Shown: positions 25,560-34,269, counted from the stretch's first letter. The stretch is DNA of 34,269 nt from Nemertoderma westbladi (GCA_032718475.1 JAUCBJ010004699.1:1-34269), one strand, 5' to 3'. Notes: a model not told the origin generated them from the sequence alone. Numbers and translations: made by a program.

Positions 25560-25700
25560 GCATGGCCATAGCGGGAACCATGTAACCATCCAACAATCAT
25601 CTGATTGGTGGTCACACACATAGAATCGAACCTTGGGTCCACAGATAGTCTCCTCCAATGCACCAACCTAGGGAGGATTTCTGCCCATAACACATGTCAC
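25560..25700 (-). repeat. Possible tRNA-derived SINE head
   Basis: On the minus strand TAGGTTGGTGCATTGG (A-box-like, near 25670-25655) is followed about 35 nt later by GGTTCGATTC (25632-25623), a near-perfect RNA polymerase III B box. The spacing fits a tRNA-type promoter. The region does not fold as a full tRNA by eye, so a tRNA-derived SINE is more likely than a tRNA gene. Confidence 0.35.
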
Positions 25701-26474
25701 ATTATTCAGAGTATTCCCGTATCATCCCTTCAAATTGTCAATACCAAACTGAGCTGTTATCACAGAGATCATTACCACCAAAAATCAGAACGATGGCACA
25801 AGGTCTATCTACTCTGCCAAGTGGACATAACCTCCTGTGGGTTGTGGGTAGAAAAAACCCTCCCTAGAATGCCATACAAACCGAGCTTTAGCAACTGTTG
25901 AAAACAGGCCAATATTATGATTGTGAGTTAAACATTCCCTCCCTGTTGATAAATCTAAGGAGATAATCTGTGTGGGAAGAACCCACAACTCGAATGTCTT
26001 GAATGAAGGAAGTTGCGTTCACATCAAGGAACTGAGTGTAATGGATTACGAGTATGTGGCATTATTCGAGATTTGTAATAGTAGTTATCGACATATAAAA
26101 TAAGTGCATTCCTTTTATATGAGATGGATCTTTTATATGAGATAAAATTGAAGAAGAAACAACTATATGGTACAGTGCATTTATTATTTACTGGGAAGAA
26201 ATTTGTTTTAGTTACAATGAATTATAACTTTAGCTTGATCAGCATACTTTGTCATGATGAGTTCACCAAAGCCTAACTAACCATTAGGTTTAAAGCCAAT
26301 AATTAAATACACATTGAAGTGCGTTGCTTCAAGGGTAGCTAATCAATCTTCTTGCCTGAAACATTTGCTTGAGTGTAAAGCTGTACCAAAATTTGATATT
26401 TTTTATGTTGTGATCAGGCTACTGAATAATTTGAATCATCGGAATGACTTAAACAAAATGTCTAAACATAATAC
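25701..26474. other. Non-coding stretch
   Basis: No supported gene. A plus-strand ORF from 26314 includes a Cys/His-spaced piece (CLKHLLECK) that might be a decayed BED-type finger, but it is too weak to call. Confidence 0.3.
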
Positions 26475-26706
26475 TCTGGCCCTACCGGTAAATGACAGGG
26501 ATGGAAGTTACAAACTACGCGTAGCTACGCGTAGGTCGAAAAGATTTACCCAAATATAGAGAAGTTATAGAGAAGCGATAGAGAAATTTCCGGCGGACAT
26601 AAAAAGTAAAAAAAATGGGGTAAATATTTTCAACCTACGCGTAGGCCTACGCGTAGCTACGCGTAGTTTGTAACTTCCACTCTTGTCATTTACAGTTAGG
26701 GCCAGA
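26475..26706. mobile_element. 232-bp MITE with ~60-bp terminal inverted repeats containing CTACGCGTAG
   Basis: The left arm TCTGGCCCTACCGGTAAATG... (26475-26534) and right arm (26646-26706) are inverted copies with few mismatches. They share GGCCCTAMCKGTAAATGACA, GGAAGTTACAAACTACGCGT and AGCTACGCGTAGG. Each arm ends inward in two abutting copies of the palindrome CTACGCGTAG. The ~110-bp centre is non-coding. No convincing target-site duplication was found. Confidence 0.8.
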
Positions 26707-26730
26707 CTTACTGCCTTTTTAACAATAACT

Positions 26731-26815
26731 CCGCGTAGGTGTTTTAAAACTACGCGTAGTTATATTGGAACTACGCGTAGGTATTTTGAAATTACGCGTA
26801 GGTGCTACGCGTAGC
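26731..26815. repeat. Further CTACGCGTAG repeats at ~12-21 bp spacing
   Basis: Five more copies or near copies (about 26731, 26749, 26770, 26791, 26803), separated by A/T-rich GTATTTTGAAA-like linkers, just outside the MITE. With the MITE arms this gives about ten ACGCGT-cored palindromes in 300 bp. Confidence 0.85.
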
Positions 26816-27601
26816 AGTCCTGATAACAATGATTTCATTTCAGGTCCGGTAGGGGGTAGGGTTGAGTTGTTAGGCAAGTATCGGTATATGTCAGGTATCT
26901 GATTATCAGACAAATGGAATAACAGAATCGGAAACTCATACTCTACATACCTGGATCAGAATTCTTAGTAAAATTGGTATGAAATTAGTATGAATTGGTC
27001 TAAACTTTCCGTTAACTTATCAACTAGTAAAATTTCTGAGATTGTACTAAAATCCTATTAATAACTTGGGAAACATTGTAAGAATGACAAATTAGTAAAA
27101 ATTAACAAGTGCAAATTCAATATACTTAACAAGTGTGACACTATTACATAAAGCTTTATAAGAATGACAAAGTAGTATTAGTATACTTATGCAGAACTTG
27201 CCAAGGTCTTAAACAATAACCTGAATTGACTGGCATGCTGCCATATGTGGCATTCTGCATTCTGTAGTTTGCAGGCAGGTATAGCGAGCGTATCCTGTAT
27301 ACTGGTATAGGTCTTTACAGGTCTTTATGGGTCTATAATCTGCATATGGCTGGTTTTTTTTAAAGTTTAATTTTAAGAAACTTATTTTTTGGTGAATAAT
27401 TAGTGCTGGCAGATATGGAGGTATGCAACAATAACAATATTTAACAAATAGGTTGAAAAACATGTTCAAGAACATGGTTCAGTAATTCATATTTTCCATT
27501 TAGGCTAGTTCCGCTAGTTTACAACTTAACATGTTTGTTTATATAAATCCTTTAAACAAAATTTAAGAAGTAAACTTTGAAGAAATGCTACAGGTACAAG
27601 T
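26816..27601. other. AT-rich non-coding stretch
   Basis: No supported gene. A minus-strand ORF at 27209-27475 has no recognisable motif. Confidence 0.35.
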
Positions 27602-28138
27602 TTGGAAGAGCGATTACTTTACTCCTCGACTATGCAATGCGTGATGGATCCTCGGACAGTCTATGGTGAAAGGAATCGTGGCGATGTAACAGCTAGGTTC
27701 GACACTGAACCGTTATCTGCTGGAACGTCTGTCTGCCAGAGTCGAGACTGCTGTTCACGCAATGGGGAGATCTTTGAGGAACCACATCAAGTGAATTCAT
27801 TTGGAGGTATTCTACTCATGGATGCCTCGAATGCGTTTAATTCGTTAAACTGGACAGTCGCGATGTGGAACGCCAGTGCCAGTCCGTTGTGGCCTGGCCT
27901 AGCCAGATACTCATTGTTGTTCAGGGGGCACAATATCCCTACAGTTCGAAGGACAACGAGGGGATCCCCCTACATCCACCAACTCCTGAAAAATCATCTA
28001 CAGAACAACTTGTTCTTGGACGGTAGATTACATTATTACTTATTCTGTTCTATTGTTCACAATTTTTCAAGTGAAAGTTTGTTCTATGGGATAATTCATT
28101 CAGAGTCATTTCCCCTTGCTTTTGAGTTTTTTTTATGA
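27602..28138 (+). pseudogene. Decayed RT fragment related to the 1652-aa retrotransposon
   Basis: Residues ~60-85 read GGILLMDASNAFNSLNWTVA, the motif-A block that the intact protein has as LQIDANNAFNSLNR. It is followed by a degraded stretch (LWPGLARYSLLFRGHNIP) corresponding to the CPALHTVV...TPTKLF region. Upstream, SAGTSVCQSRDCCSRNGEIF plus an alternative frame (RVETAVHAMG) matches the block that precedes motif A, with a frameshift. After about 27970 the ORF is unrelated AT-rich sequence. No YADD or nuclease part remains. Orientation is opposite to the intact element. Confidence 0.65.
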
Positions 28139-29597
28139 TGACTAATACAGTAGTAATAATGATTTGCATTTAAACCTCTATTTTGCGTTTTTAATAGATT
28201 GTGTCAGGTGGTCGATCAGTAGGCCTATATTAATTAAGCTAAAACTATTTAAGATTAATACAATTATAATTTATCACCATAAATACGTCTTATCGTTTTT
28301 TTATCTTTCACCTTACTATTAAAAATACGACCAAAAATGCAAAACTTCTCGAAAAACTTATCTACCATCATCGGCACACATTTGTATACTCATGTCGTTT
28401 TATTTAATTTATGATATTTTGCTGCGGCCAATGTAAATTATTTTATCATTAATGGAAACTTGTTCTTCAACTAACATATTATCAATCAACGCCCATTTAC
28501 TTTATGTTCGTTGTTGTTAAGAAAACCTTAATTGGTTTGTAGGTTTAACCTCGTTTATACCGATGTTCAATCATTTGTATTGTTTATATATGCTACCCAA
28601 CAAATATAATATTTTGAATACCGGTACTACAACATAAAGTTTTATGCTATTATGCAATGCAACACACAACATGTATACTTATGCAATTTTTACAGAATAT
28701 TGAAATGTGCTATCAAATTAGAGAAACATTTATACTTATTCAAATTTGACAGAAATGTGTTAATCTAATTTTATAAATTATTGTAGTCGTGAGGGTTTGT
28801 TTGTTTTAGGAATAAAGAATAATATGATATCAATAAATTACTGAAACAATTTCATATGTTGAAATTAGGAACTTATTTGAAAACTTGCATTATGTTACGT
28901 AGTAAGTTAGTAAAAAATATATTTTACTCTTTTTTTAGTAAAAAACTATTGTTTTTAAAAACAAAGTGGCTATAGTAAATCGTTATTGTCGGTATGCAGA
29001 TATGCCGCAAAATTGACCGACCACAAGTGGAACATAGTTTTGTTTTTGTTTTGATTAGAAAATAACACCACTGTTAACTGACCATTTCTATTAATATTTT
29101 AAATTAAATTAAAACACCCCACTTTTAAACGCACTAGACACAGAGCTGGGGCTTGCGATCATTTTGCGCCATGAATTCCAGATATTACTATGTATCATGT
29201 TGCTTTGAATCTGTGTAATAGTATTAATTTAACATGATGGTATTTGAGATGAAATACAGTCGACATTCTGAAACTAAATATATTTTTAATTTGTAAAGAA
29301 GACATGGACCAGATAATTATTACTAAACAGGAACACGAATGAGATAGCACCATACTCACTCAATACGATTTTGCAAGTTACTTGCTATAAATGGTTTAAG
29401 GAATTATATAGGACTTTGCTATACTTAATAAGTGAATAACAAATGCTTTCAGATAACAGGAAAACAAATTTACCATGACTGGCCATTATTAATAAGTACT
29501 TGACAAATGCTTGCTAAACTGTAAAACAATTGGTTTTAAACTTATCAAGTTTGAGTGAGTACTACTAGGATCGGCATGCTGCATTGCAGCTGCATTT
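28139..29597. other. 1.4-kb AT-rich stretch, no gene
   Basis: Very AT-rich throughout. A ~45-bp imperfect direct repeat (TTAATAAGTGAATAACAAATGC near 29428; TTAATAAGTACTTGACAAATGC near 29489) lies at the right end, near the 3' end of the LINE that follows. Nothing else seen. Confidence 0.5.
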
Positions 29598-30800
29598 TTA
29601 AGAATGCTGTGCCGGCTTGTCAACAAAATTGCACCGCCACAACTCCCTATCACCCATGACATTTGCTAGATCATCCGCATCTTTAAGGCCAGTGTCCTTT
29701 AAGATGCGTCTCAAGAAAGTCATGGGCTGTCCACCATGCTTATTCACTCCATGAGGCTGCCAAAGTACAAGATTATGCACTGGCTGGTCCTCATGGCGAA
29801 AGCAATGTCCTGCAAAGCGGAGGCGATTTTGTTCTAGTGTCAAGCTTGGGGGAACCAATGAGACACCTCCAATGTTATATAGTGTCTGGTTGGAGATGTG
29901 TGCATTGTACTTGACACAATGAACCCGGCGTAGCATTCTTGTGAATGTGCCATCCAGAGATTTGGTGTCCTCAGCAGTTAGAGCCCAGCATGGACTCCCG
30001 TAGAGGAGTACTGGAACTACTGCTGCTCTAAATAATCGGACCTTAAGTTTCCGATTAATTCTCGGTGACTTCCAAATCCTGGAAAGCCTATTCAAGGCTG
30101 CCCATGCCTTACCCTTTCGTATTCGAAGGTCCTCACCTGACTTCCGGATCCATGATCCCAGGTAACAGAAGTCGTCCACATGCTCAAGCATACCATCCTT
30201 TGAGCTTATGCTCATCCGATCAGAGACTTGCTGAGGACTTTCAAAGTTAACGGTCAGAATTTTGGTCTTTCTGGAGTTAATAAAAAGACCAACACTAGAA
30301 GCAGCATGTTCTAATGAGCTGAGGAGCCGTTGGGCTCCCTCTAATGATTCTGAGAGTACTCCTAAGTCATCAGCAAAGTCTAGATCAGTTAGGTACTTGG
30401 CAGGATTTCCTCGACTTCTGGAGCCAGTAGGTGGAATTATCATCACCCCATCATCATTATAATGATCTAAGGACATGCGTAGAACATAGTCAACCACAAT
30501 AATGAACAAGAATGGTGCAAGTGTGTCTCCTTGGAGGACGCCCCATAACACTTCAAATGGTTCTGTGTCACCGTCAACAGTAGACACAAATGTTGTCGAA
30601 CCATCATATACTGATCTGATTGCTGCAATAATTTCATCAGGAATCCCATATAATGAAAAGAAAATTGCGAATGAAGTGCGTGACCAAGCTATCGGAATAC
30701 TTTGCTGCCGCTTGTGGGTTCTTACTGAGCGCTGCAAACTGATCCGCGGGTGTAGGGAAGTCATCCGAATCGTTGAACTGAACAGATATATCCTTCCCAT
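29598..30800 (-). CDS. RTE-like LINE reverse transcriptase, 5'-truncated
   Basis: The 400-codon ORF becomes recognisable from about residue 50: FSLYGIPDEIIAAIRSVYDG, then LWGVLQGDTLAPFLFIIVVD (motif B), LDFADDLGVLS (motif C FADD), GLFINSRKTKIL and FCYLGSWIRKSG. The C-terminal blocks follow: AWAALNRLSRIWKS, LLYGSPCWALT, TRMLRRVH, RLRFAGHCFRHEDQPVHNLV and DRELWR. These are typical of RTE-type and related non-LTR elements. Endonuclease, early RT blocks and motif A (DFxKAFD) are absent; the first ~45 codons are unrelated and overlap a different frame (see 30637-30817). The preserved frame suggests modest age, but the element cannot be functional. Confidence 0.85.
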   Translation of the reverse strand: MGRIYLFSSTIRMTSLHPRISLQRSVRTHKRQQSIPIAWSRTSFAIFFSLYGIPDEIIAAIRSVYDGSTTFVSTVDGDTEPFEVLWGVLQGDTLAPFLFIIVVDYVLRMSLDHYNDDGVMIIPPTGSRSRGNPAKYLTDLDFADDLGVLSESLEGAQRLLSSLEHAASSVGLFINSRKTKILTVNFESPQQVSDRMSISSKDGMLEHVDDFCYLGSWIRKSGEDLRIRKGKAWAALNRLSRIWKSPRINRKLKVRLFRAAVVPVLLYGSPCWALTAEDTKSLDGTFTRMLRRVHCVKYNAHISNQTLYNIGGVSLVPPSLTLEQNRLRFAGHCFRHEDQPVHNLVLWQPHGVNKHGGQPMTFLRRILKDTGLKDADDLANVMGDRELWRCNFVDKPAQHS

Positions 30801-30817
30801 TAGACGCCTCTACATAT
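30637..30817 (-). CDS. Possible exon fused upstream of the LINE fragment
   Basis: On the minus strand TTTATTTTTACTTTTCAG (AG at 30819-30818) is a strong splice-acceptor-like sequence. The frame that follows reads YVEASNGKDISVQFNDSDDF, PTPADQFAALSKNPQAAAKY and SDSLVTHFI before merging with the LINE sequence near 30680. The peptide has balanced, non-repetitive composition unlike shadow frames. No family recognised; no downstream donor is visible because LINE sequence replaces it. Confidence 0.35.
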
Positions 30818-30834
30818 CTGAAAAGTAAAATAAA

Positions 30835-30898
30835 AATATAATTATTAGTTTAGTTAATAATAATATTAATAATAATAATAATATGCTTTAAATATAAT
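30835..30898. repeat. TAA-type microsatellite
   Basis: ATAATAATATTAATAATAATAA and similar words; imperfect trinucleotide repeat. Confidence 0.8.
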
Positions 30899-30911
30899 AG
30901 AAGGGCGCTCA

Positions 30912-30945
30912 TTAACCCTATTAACCGGTTTAATATGAACCGGTT
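30912..30945 (+). mobile_element. Possible TTAA-CCC transposon left terminus
   Basis: TTAACCCTATTAACCGGTTT is followed by a second AACCGGTT (30938-30945), giving two AACCGGTT palindromes 7 nt apart right behind TTAA-CCC. This resembles piggyBac-type left ends. No matching right end was found in the window. Confidence 0.3.
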
Positions 30946-31238
30946 TTTTTTGTTATAAGTCATAACTCTGAAACGAACGCGTTGTGAATCTGACATTTTA
31001 TGACTTTCCTAAAAATCTATTGTCTTCCCAATTGTGAAAACGGTTTTCAAAAATATTGGGAAGTTTTCGAGTTATAACACCATTTTTAACCCTACTTTTG
31101 GCACTTTATTTGAGACTTTTTTTTGAAAATTACATTTCTTGAAATAAGATTTGTAACATCTCTATTTTTTATTTACACCGGCTTTTTGGTGTTTGCAATT
31201 AGATAGAATTCATATAAATTAATGTAGAAATTTCATAC
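30946..31238. other. Non-coding lead-in to DDE-type gene
   Basis: T-rich DNA with words such as AAATATTGGGAAGTTTTCGAG. A second TTTTTAACCCTAC lies at about 31085. No gene. Confidence 0.35.
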
Positions 31239-32090
31239 TTGTTTTTTCGGCGGGTGCCAAATTTTGGTGCCAGCACAATTAACACCATTGTCGAATATTA
31301 TTCGAATGATGAGGTTTCACGTATTTCGCCAGGGAAAGCTGATGTGGTTACAGTTATAGTGGAAGGTCAAAAACTGAAAAAACAAAAACGGCATTTGATG
31401 ACATTGACTGAAGCGTTTGCCATCTTTAAAGATAACAAACCTGATATCAGTGTTGGTTTTTCGAAATTTAGCTCATTACGTCCCGCCCATGTGTTATTAT
31501 CATCTCAACTTCCACGAAATGTTGAAACCGAAATGAAAACCACCAAAATATAATTATAATATTGATTGCTTTCCACCGCGAGTTGCCCGAAGTCTTTCCA
31601 TTATACGGCCCAGAATTTATACAAAGCTGTGTTTGCGATTGCACTATCAAGCTATGCATGTCATCTGTTTGTGACTTATGTAAAGATAAGTTAGATGCAA
31701 AGTATGTAAGTGACCTTGATAGTTCTACTTTGGCAAAAAAAATGTCTTGGTGGAAGTGGACAAAACTTGAGAAAGAAAATACAGCTAAACCACAGACAGT
31801 GAAGGTTCAAGAAGAGGGTTCTGTTAGTCAGGCACTCCACTATTTAGATTCAATGTTGCCAAAATTTTTGTGGCATCAATTTATAAAGGTGAGTCAGGCG
31901 GCATTTTATGAAGAGTGCAAACTTATATCTCAGAACACACCCAATGTTGGATTATTACAGATAGATTTCATGGAGAACTACACCTGTTTATTCCAGGACG
32001 AGGTTCATTCTGCACATTGGCAGCAATCTCAGGTATCCATAATGACTTCGGTGCTCTGGGTTAATGGCAAGATTGTGAACACAGTCCTGG
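31239..32090 (+). pseudogene. DDE-type transposase-like gene, frameshifted and 3'-truncated
   Basis: ORF 31239-31553 and the ORF from about 31530 to 32275 form one protein with a frameshift near 31525. Part 1: EYYSNDEVSRISPGKADVVT, LTEAFAIFKDNKPDISVGFSKF, LRPAHVLL. Part 2: LPEVFPLYGPEFIQSCVCD, CDLCKDKLDA, MSWWKWTKLE, then LLQIDFMENYTCLFQDEVHSAHW and LWVNGKIVNTV. This succession, with a DF.ENY....DE.QSAHW block holding the presumed first catalytic Asp, marks a transposase-like family widespread in invertebrates that usually carries a later SDGP..QFKNRF block. That block is absent: recognisable sequence stops at ~32085, where opposite-strand Helitron-like coding begins. Superfamily name not assigned. 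Confidence 0.6.
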
Positions 32091-32410
32091 AATTCCATTC
32101 TGGCCCACAGGCTTTCCACATGGCCGACAGGTTGCTCTTTGCTGAATTCCAGCCATCGGAGTACATGTGTACAGTCCGCATCCAGGCTATACAGCATAAC
32201 AACACCCCGTCAAACAAGTTGAAACTTGTAGTCCTCTGTGTGCCCGTATTTGCGTTTGATGGCATTTGTTATTAGAGCCACAGCCGGTGTCTCACTATCA
32301 TTACATGTCAACGTAATGAAGTAAGTCCAGGCTCCCTCCTTTGTTAAGGCGGCCAGTTCCTTCACTTTTCTGCGAGAATCAACTTCATTAAAATTTAGTT
32401 TTGTTCCCTA
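32090..32410 (-). pseudogene. Helitron-like Rep-domain scrap with two frameshifts
   Basis: The minus strand reads EVDSRRKVKELAALTKEGAW then YFITLTCNDSETPAVALITN (Helitron helicase-like N-terminal block, TLTCN motif). A second frame has LLCCIAWMRT, and a third has LRWLEFSKEQPVGHVESLWA plus RMEFQ. In Helitron-like proteins these come in this order, and the HUH nuclease motif (HxH) follows. Here the sequence breaks at ~32090 before any HUH motif, and no helicase is present. The plus-strand ORF over 32100-32275 is a shadow of this. Confidence 0.6.
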
Positions 32411-32495
32411 ATACCTAAGTTTAATTTTTTTAAGTTTAAAAATTCCAGACCACGATGTAGTACAAGGGCTACAGAATTGTTATTTAATTGAGTAT

Positions 32496-33068
32496 TTAGA
32501 AGTATATCAACACGAAATCGAGATAGGTTAGAATTTTTGGTGTTATATTTCCACCTCGTAAACGTATTTCTGTGTGATCGGACAGAGAAGCCAGACCGCG
32601 CTTATTTTCGGTTCTGTTTGAGTACAAAACCGAAGGAAGTGCACCCAATACCGCTTGATCGTCTGGCCTGGCAAAATACAAAACAAGAGGAAAAAGAAAA
32701 GCTTCAGGGAAAAGTAAGGGGACATTACCTTCTGGACTTAATGATGTTATATGGCTGAGTATGTGGTTGAAATTCGCCTGTTTGTGGGCAGAGTATTTCC
32801 TATGTAATACACTGTAATATTCGTTAAGGAGTACGTGTACCCTGGAAGTCGTTGCCACATCACACACTACGACGTTGTCTCTACTGGCATATAAAGTAGA
32901 CTCATCATCATGTTCCTCGTAGAGTTCGTTTGAGCCCAGGATCCCAAGGTGCTGCTCCACGTACTCCAGATCCACCTCGTTGTCCTCCTCTGGATCCATA
33001 AATTGATCCAGTGGATCCTGCCCAACATCCTCGTCTGGGTGGTCATCACCCTCGTCATTCCCATCCAT
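32496..33068 (-). pseudogene. Helitron-like upstream region
   Basis: 190 codons. Acidic head (MDGNDEGDDHPDEDVGQDPL), then SRVHVLLNEYYSVLHRKY, and SPEGNVPLLFPEAFLFPLVL followed by AVLGALPSVLYSN and ASLSDHTEIRLR. The pattern NVPLLFPE..LFP......D.AVLGALP matches the segment that precedes the Rep domain in Helitron-like proteins of aquatic invertebrates. Beyond about residue 170 the frame runs into unrelated sequence, and the link to the Rep scrap is lost. Confidence 0.55.
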
Positions 33069-33072
33069 TGGG

Positions 33073-33336
33073 TCATCGAACTCCCGATCTTGTTGAGCAA
33101 ACGGCCGGATCTCCCACGAAGGTCTCTGCTCCGGATTTTATTGCAGCAGAACCATGATGATGACATATGCCAACGTCGCAATGGTAATATGGCAGACCCC
33201 AAGGACACCTCCACCTAGCGATATTGGTGCAGCCAGTTGTCCAGCACTGGGTTTGATTTGTTAAATGCTGGCGAATGAGGTGAAACTGTGGATGGAATTG
33301 ACACTTAAGAATATTTTGACCGGCAAATTGAGCCAA
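33073..33336 (-). pseudogene. Cys/His-rich zinc-binding segment upstream of Helitron-like region
   Basis: Contains QCWTTGCTNIARWRCPWGLP then YYHCDVGICHHHG: C-x4-C-x6-RWRC...HCxxxxCHHH, a compact zinc-binding module. Such a module commonly precedes the acidic linker and LLFPE block in Helitron-like proteins. It is in a different frame from the 32496-33068 ORF but nearly abuts it, suggesting one frameshift near 33070. It overlaps the end of the next upstream ORF by ~30 nt. Confidence 0.45.
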
Positions 33337-34269
33337 CTGCTTTATGTTTTTTTATTAAATTTTGATGTTGTAATTTCTTAGAAAATACTAGAAATGTAAA
33401 ATGTTTTAAGATATTGGATTTTTGTATATTATTGTTTATATATTTTTTGCCGAATGTGTCCTGAAATAAAAATGTTTCCCCCCATTTAAATATAATTCCT
33501 TGCGAGTTACCATTGCACTGAAGGTAATGGGTTTCGCTTTCTAGAACTATGTCATTTTCTGACGCCCCAAATTCTAAAATATTTCCAGTAAATCGTCTAC
33601 TGCCGCCCCTATAGAACCATTCTATGTTTGCACCACGTGATACCCCGATATGTTCCCTAGTAATAATTTCGTTGAAATCTGAAAGGATTATGGCCGCTTT
33701 CTGGGAGGTACTTGTAATATCAGATTCTGTAGGATCTACTGTAGCTACCCTACATTGTAATACTTCCGCGGTATTTGCTTTTATTCTATATTTATTTCGA
33801 TGTAATGCAGAAGAATGCACTGCCTCAAGTAGTAAAGTGGCAATTGGATTGTCATTTATTAAGTTTTGTATTACCCTATGTGTCGGAGGTGAATGGCATA
33901 AAATCCGAATTATTTCTACAGTCAGTGGGCACTCGTCATTATTAGATATATTTGTGTAGAATGGATTACACCCATAACGGTTGTTTGGGTGTATAAGTGG
34001 CAGTGAGTAGTCCTTGTCGGTATTTTTGCTCCCCTTGTCCCTAGATATATATGTGTCCCATTGATATAGTACTTCATCCATCCCCATGTATGTCGCCGCC
34101 CTAGTACAGTCGTCAATCACGTCCTTGTCAAATTCGTCAGCGTACAGTGTCCCAGATACAAAGTCCTCCCCTAGTTCCCGCCTGTTTAATGTGCACTGCA
34201 GTATGTCAGGTCGATTGTCCAGCACTAATTTTTCATTTTTTGCAAAACTATCATTAGTCACATCATCTG
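33305..34269 (-). CDS. Unrecognised large ORF open to the right edge
   Basis: At least 318 codons on the minus strand, with no stop up to the window edge, so the start lies outside. It ends at TAG/TAA 33305. Good coding composition: RRELGEDFVSGTLYADEFDK, YQWDTYISRDKG, NRYGCNPFYTNIS, SDITSTSQKAAIILSDFNEI, SRGANIEWFYRGGSRRFTGN and WGETFLFQDTFGKKY. The last ~40 residues are low-complexity (HFTFLVFSKKLQHQNLIKK). No domain recognised and no transmembrane segment. It precedes Helitron-like pieces on the same strand and might be an accessory ORF of that element, a separate element or an uncharacterised gene. Confidence 0.5.
   Translation of the reverse strand, partial: DDVTNDSFAKNEKLVLDNRPDILQCTLNRRELGEDFVSGTLYADEFDKDVIDDCTRAATYMGMDEVLYQWDTYISRDKGSKNTDKDYSLPLIHPNNRYGCNPFYTNISNNDECPLTVEIIRILCHSPPTHRVIQNLINDNPIATLLLEAVHSSALHRNKYRIKANTAEVLQCRVATVDPTESDITSTSQKAAIILSDFNEIITREHIGVSRGANIEWFYRGGSRRFTGNILEFGASENDIVLESETHYLQCNGNSQGIIFKWGETFLFQDTFGKKYINNNIQKSNILKHFTFLVFSKKLQHQNLIKKHKAVGSICRSKYS

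Noticed and set aside
25605-25700. Functional tRNA gene on the minus strand
   Set aside because: Only A- and B-box-like words fit; no acceptor-stem pairing or complete cloverleaf could be drawn.
26314-26559. 81-codon ORF with a possible BED-type finger
   Set aside because: Cys/His spacing is incomplete and the ORF runs into the MITE arm; too weak to report as a gene.
30065-30828. Plus-strand ORFs opposite the LINE
   Set aside because: Shadows of the minus-strand RT frame.
32496-32758. Plus-strand ORF opposite the Helitron-like region
   Set aside because: The minus-strand frame carries the recognisable LLFPE/LGALP pattern; the plus frame has none.

Overview
This window looks like animal nuclear DNA, most likely from an invertebrate. 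The evidence is the mix of elements: piggyBac, BEL/Pao, a restriction-like-endonuclease non-LTR retrotransposon, tyrosine-recombinase-like and Helitron-like remnants. The background is AT-rich, there are no operons, and splice-site-like exon borders occur. The species cannot be named from the sequence. No clear host gene is present. Nearly everything readable is a transposable element at some stage of decay, plus satellites and simple repeats.

Layout. 1-1.4 kb: inverted-repeat arms ending in C/G runs flank a LINE fragment. 1.5-6.4 kb: one possible exon, a cysteine-rich small ORF and a broken BEL/Pao retrotransposon (gag-like pieces, protease/RT fragment, hairpin, G13 polypurine tract, probable 3' LTR). 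6.4-8.4 kb: a palindromic mini-element, a LINE RT scrap, 21-bp and ~31-bp minisatellites and a TTAA-ended transposon terminus. 8.6-10.5 kb: a broken gene with a C2H2 finger and a tyrosine-recombinase-like region, ending in a 33-bp coding minisatellite. 11-13 kb: a 58-codon minus-strand ORF and a 3' half of a piggyBac transposase. 13.2-13.8 kb: a minus-strand remnant with an NESLHS motif. 14.4-16.1 kb: an apparently intact 592-aa piggyBac transposase.

16.4-21.8 kb holds the main feature. It is a minus-strand, apparently full-length non-LTR retrotransposon with one intact 1652-aa ORF: Cys-rich N-terminus, about 47 decapeptide repeats resembling the RNA polymerase II CTD heptad, reverse transcriptase, zinc knuckle and restriction-like endonuclease. 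It is flanked by a 10-bp direct repeat and seems to lie inside a short piggyBac-like element.

22-24.3 kb: Gypsy and LINE scraps, then a 1074-bp non-autonomous element with piggyBac-style asymmetric ends. 24.4-27 kb: low-complexity DNA, a possible tRNA-derived SINE, and a MITE built on the palindrome CTACGCGTAG. 27.6-28.1 kb: a decayed relative of the 1652-aa element. 29.6-30.8 kb: the 3' part of an RTE-like LINE joined to a possible exon. 30.9-34.3 kb: a frameshifted DDE-type transposase-like gene abutting, head to head, a decayed Helitron-like gene that runs towards the right edge.

The ORFs do not form a shared pathway. Each belongs to its own mobile element, and the layout records repeated insertion, nesting and truncation. 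Family assignments rest on motif recognition by eye; no database search was possible.
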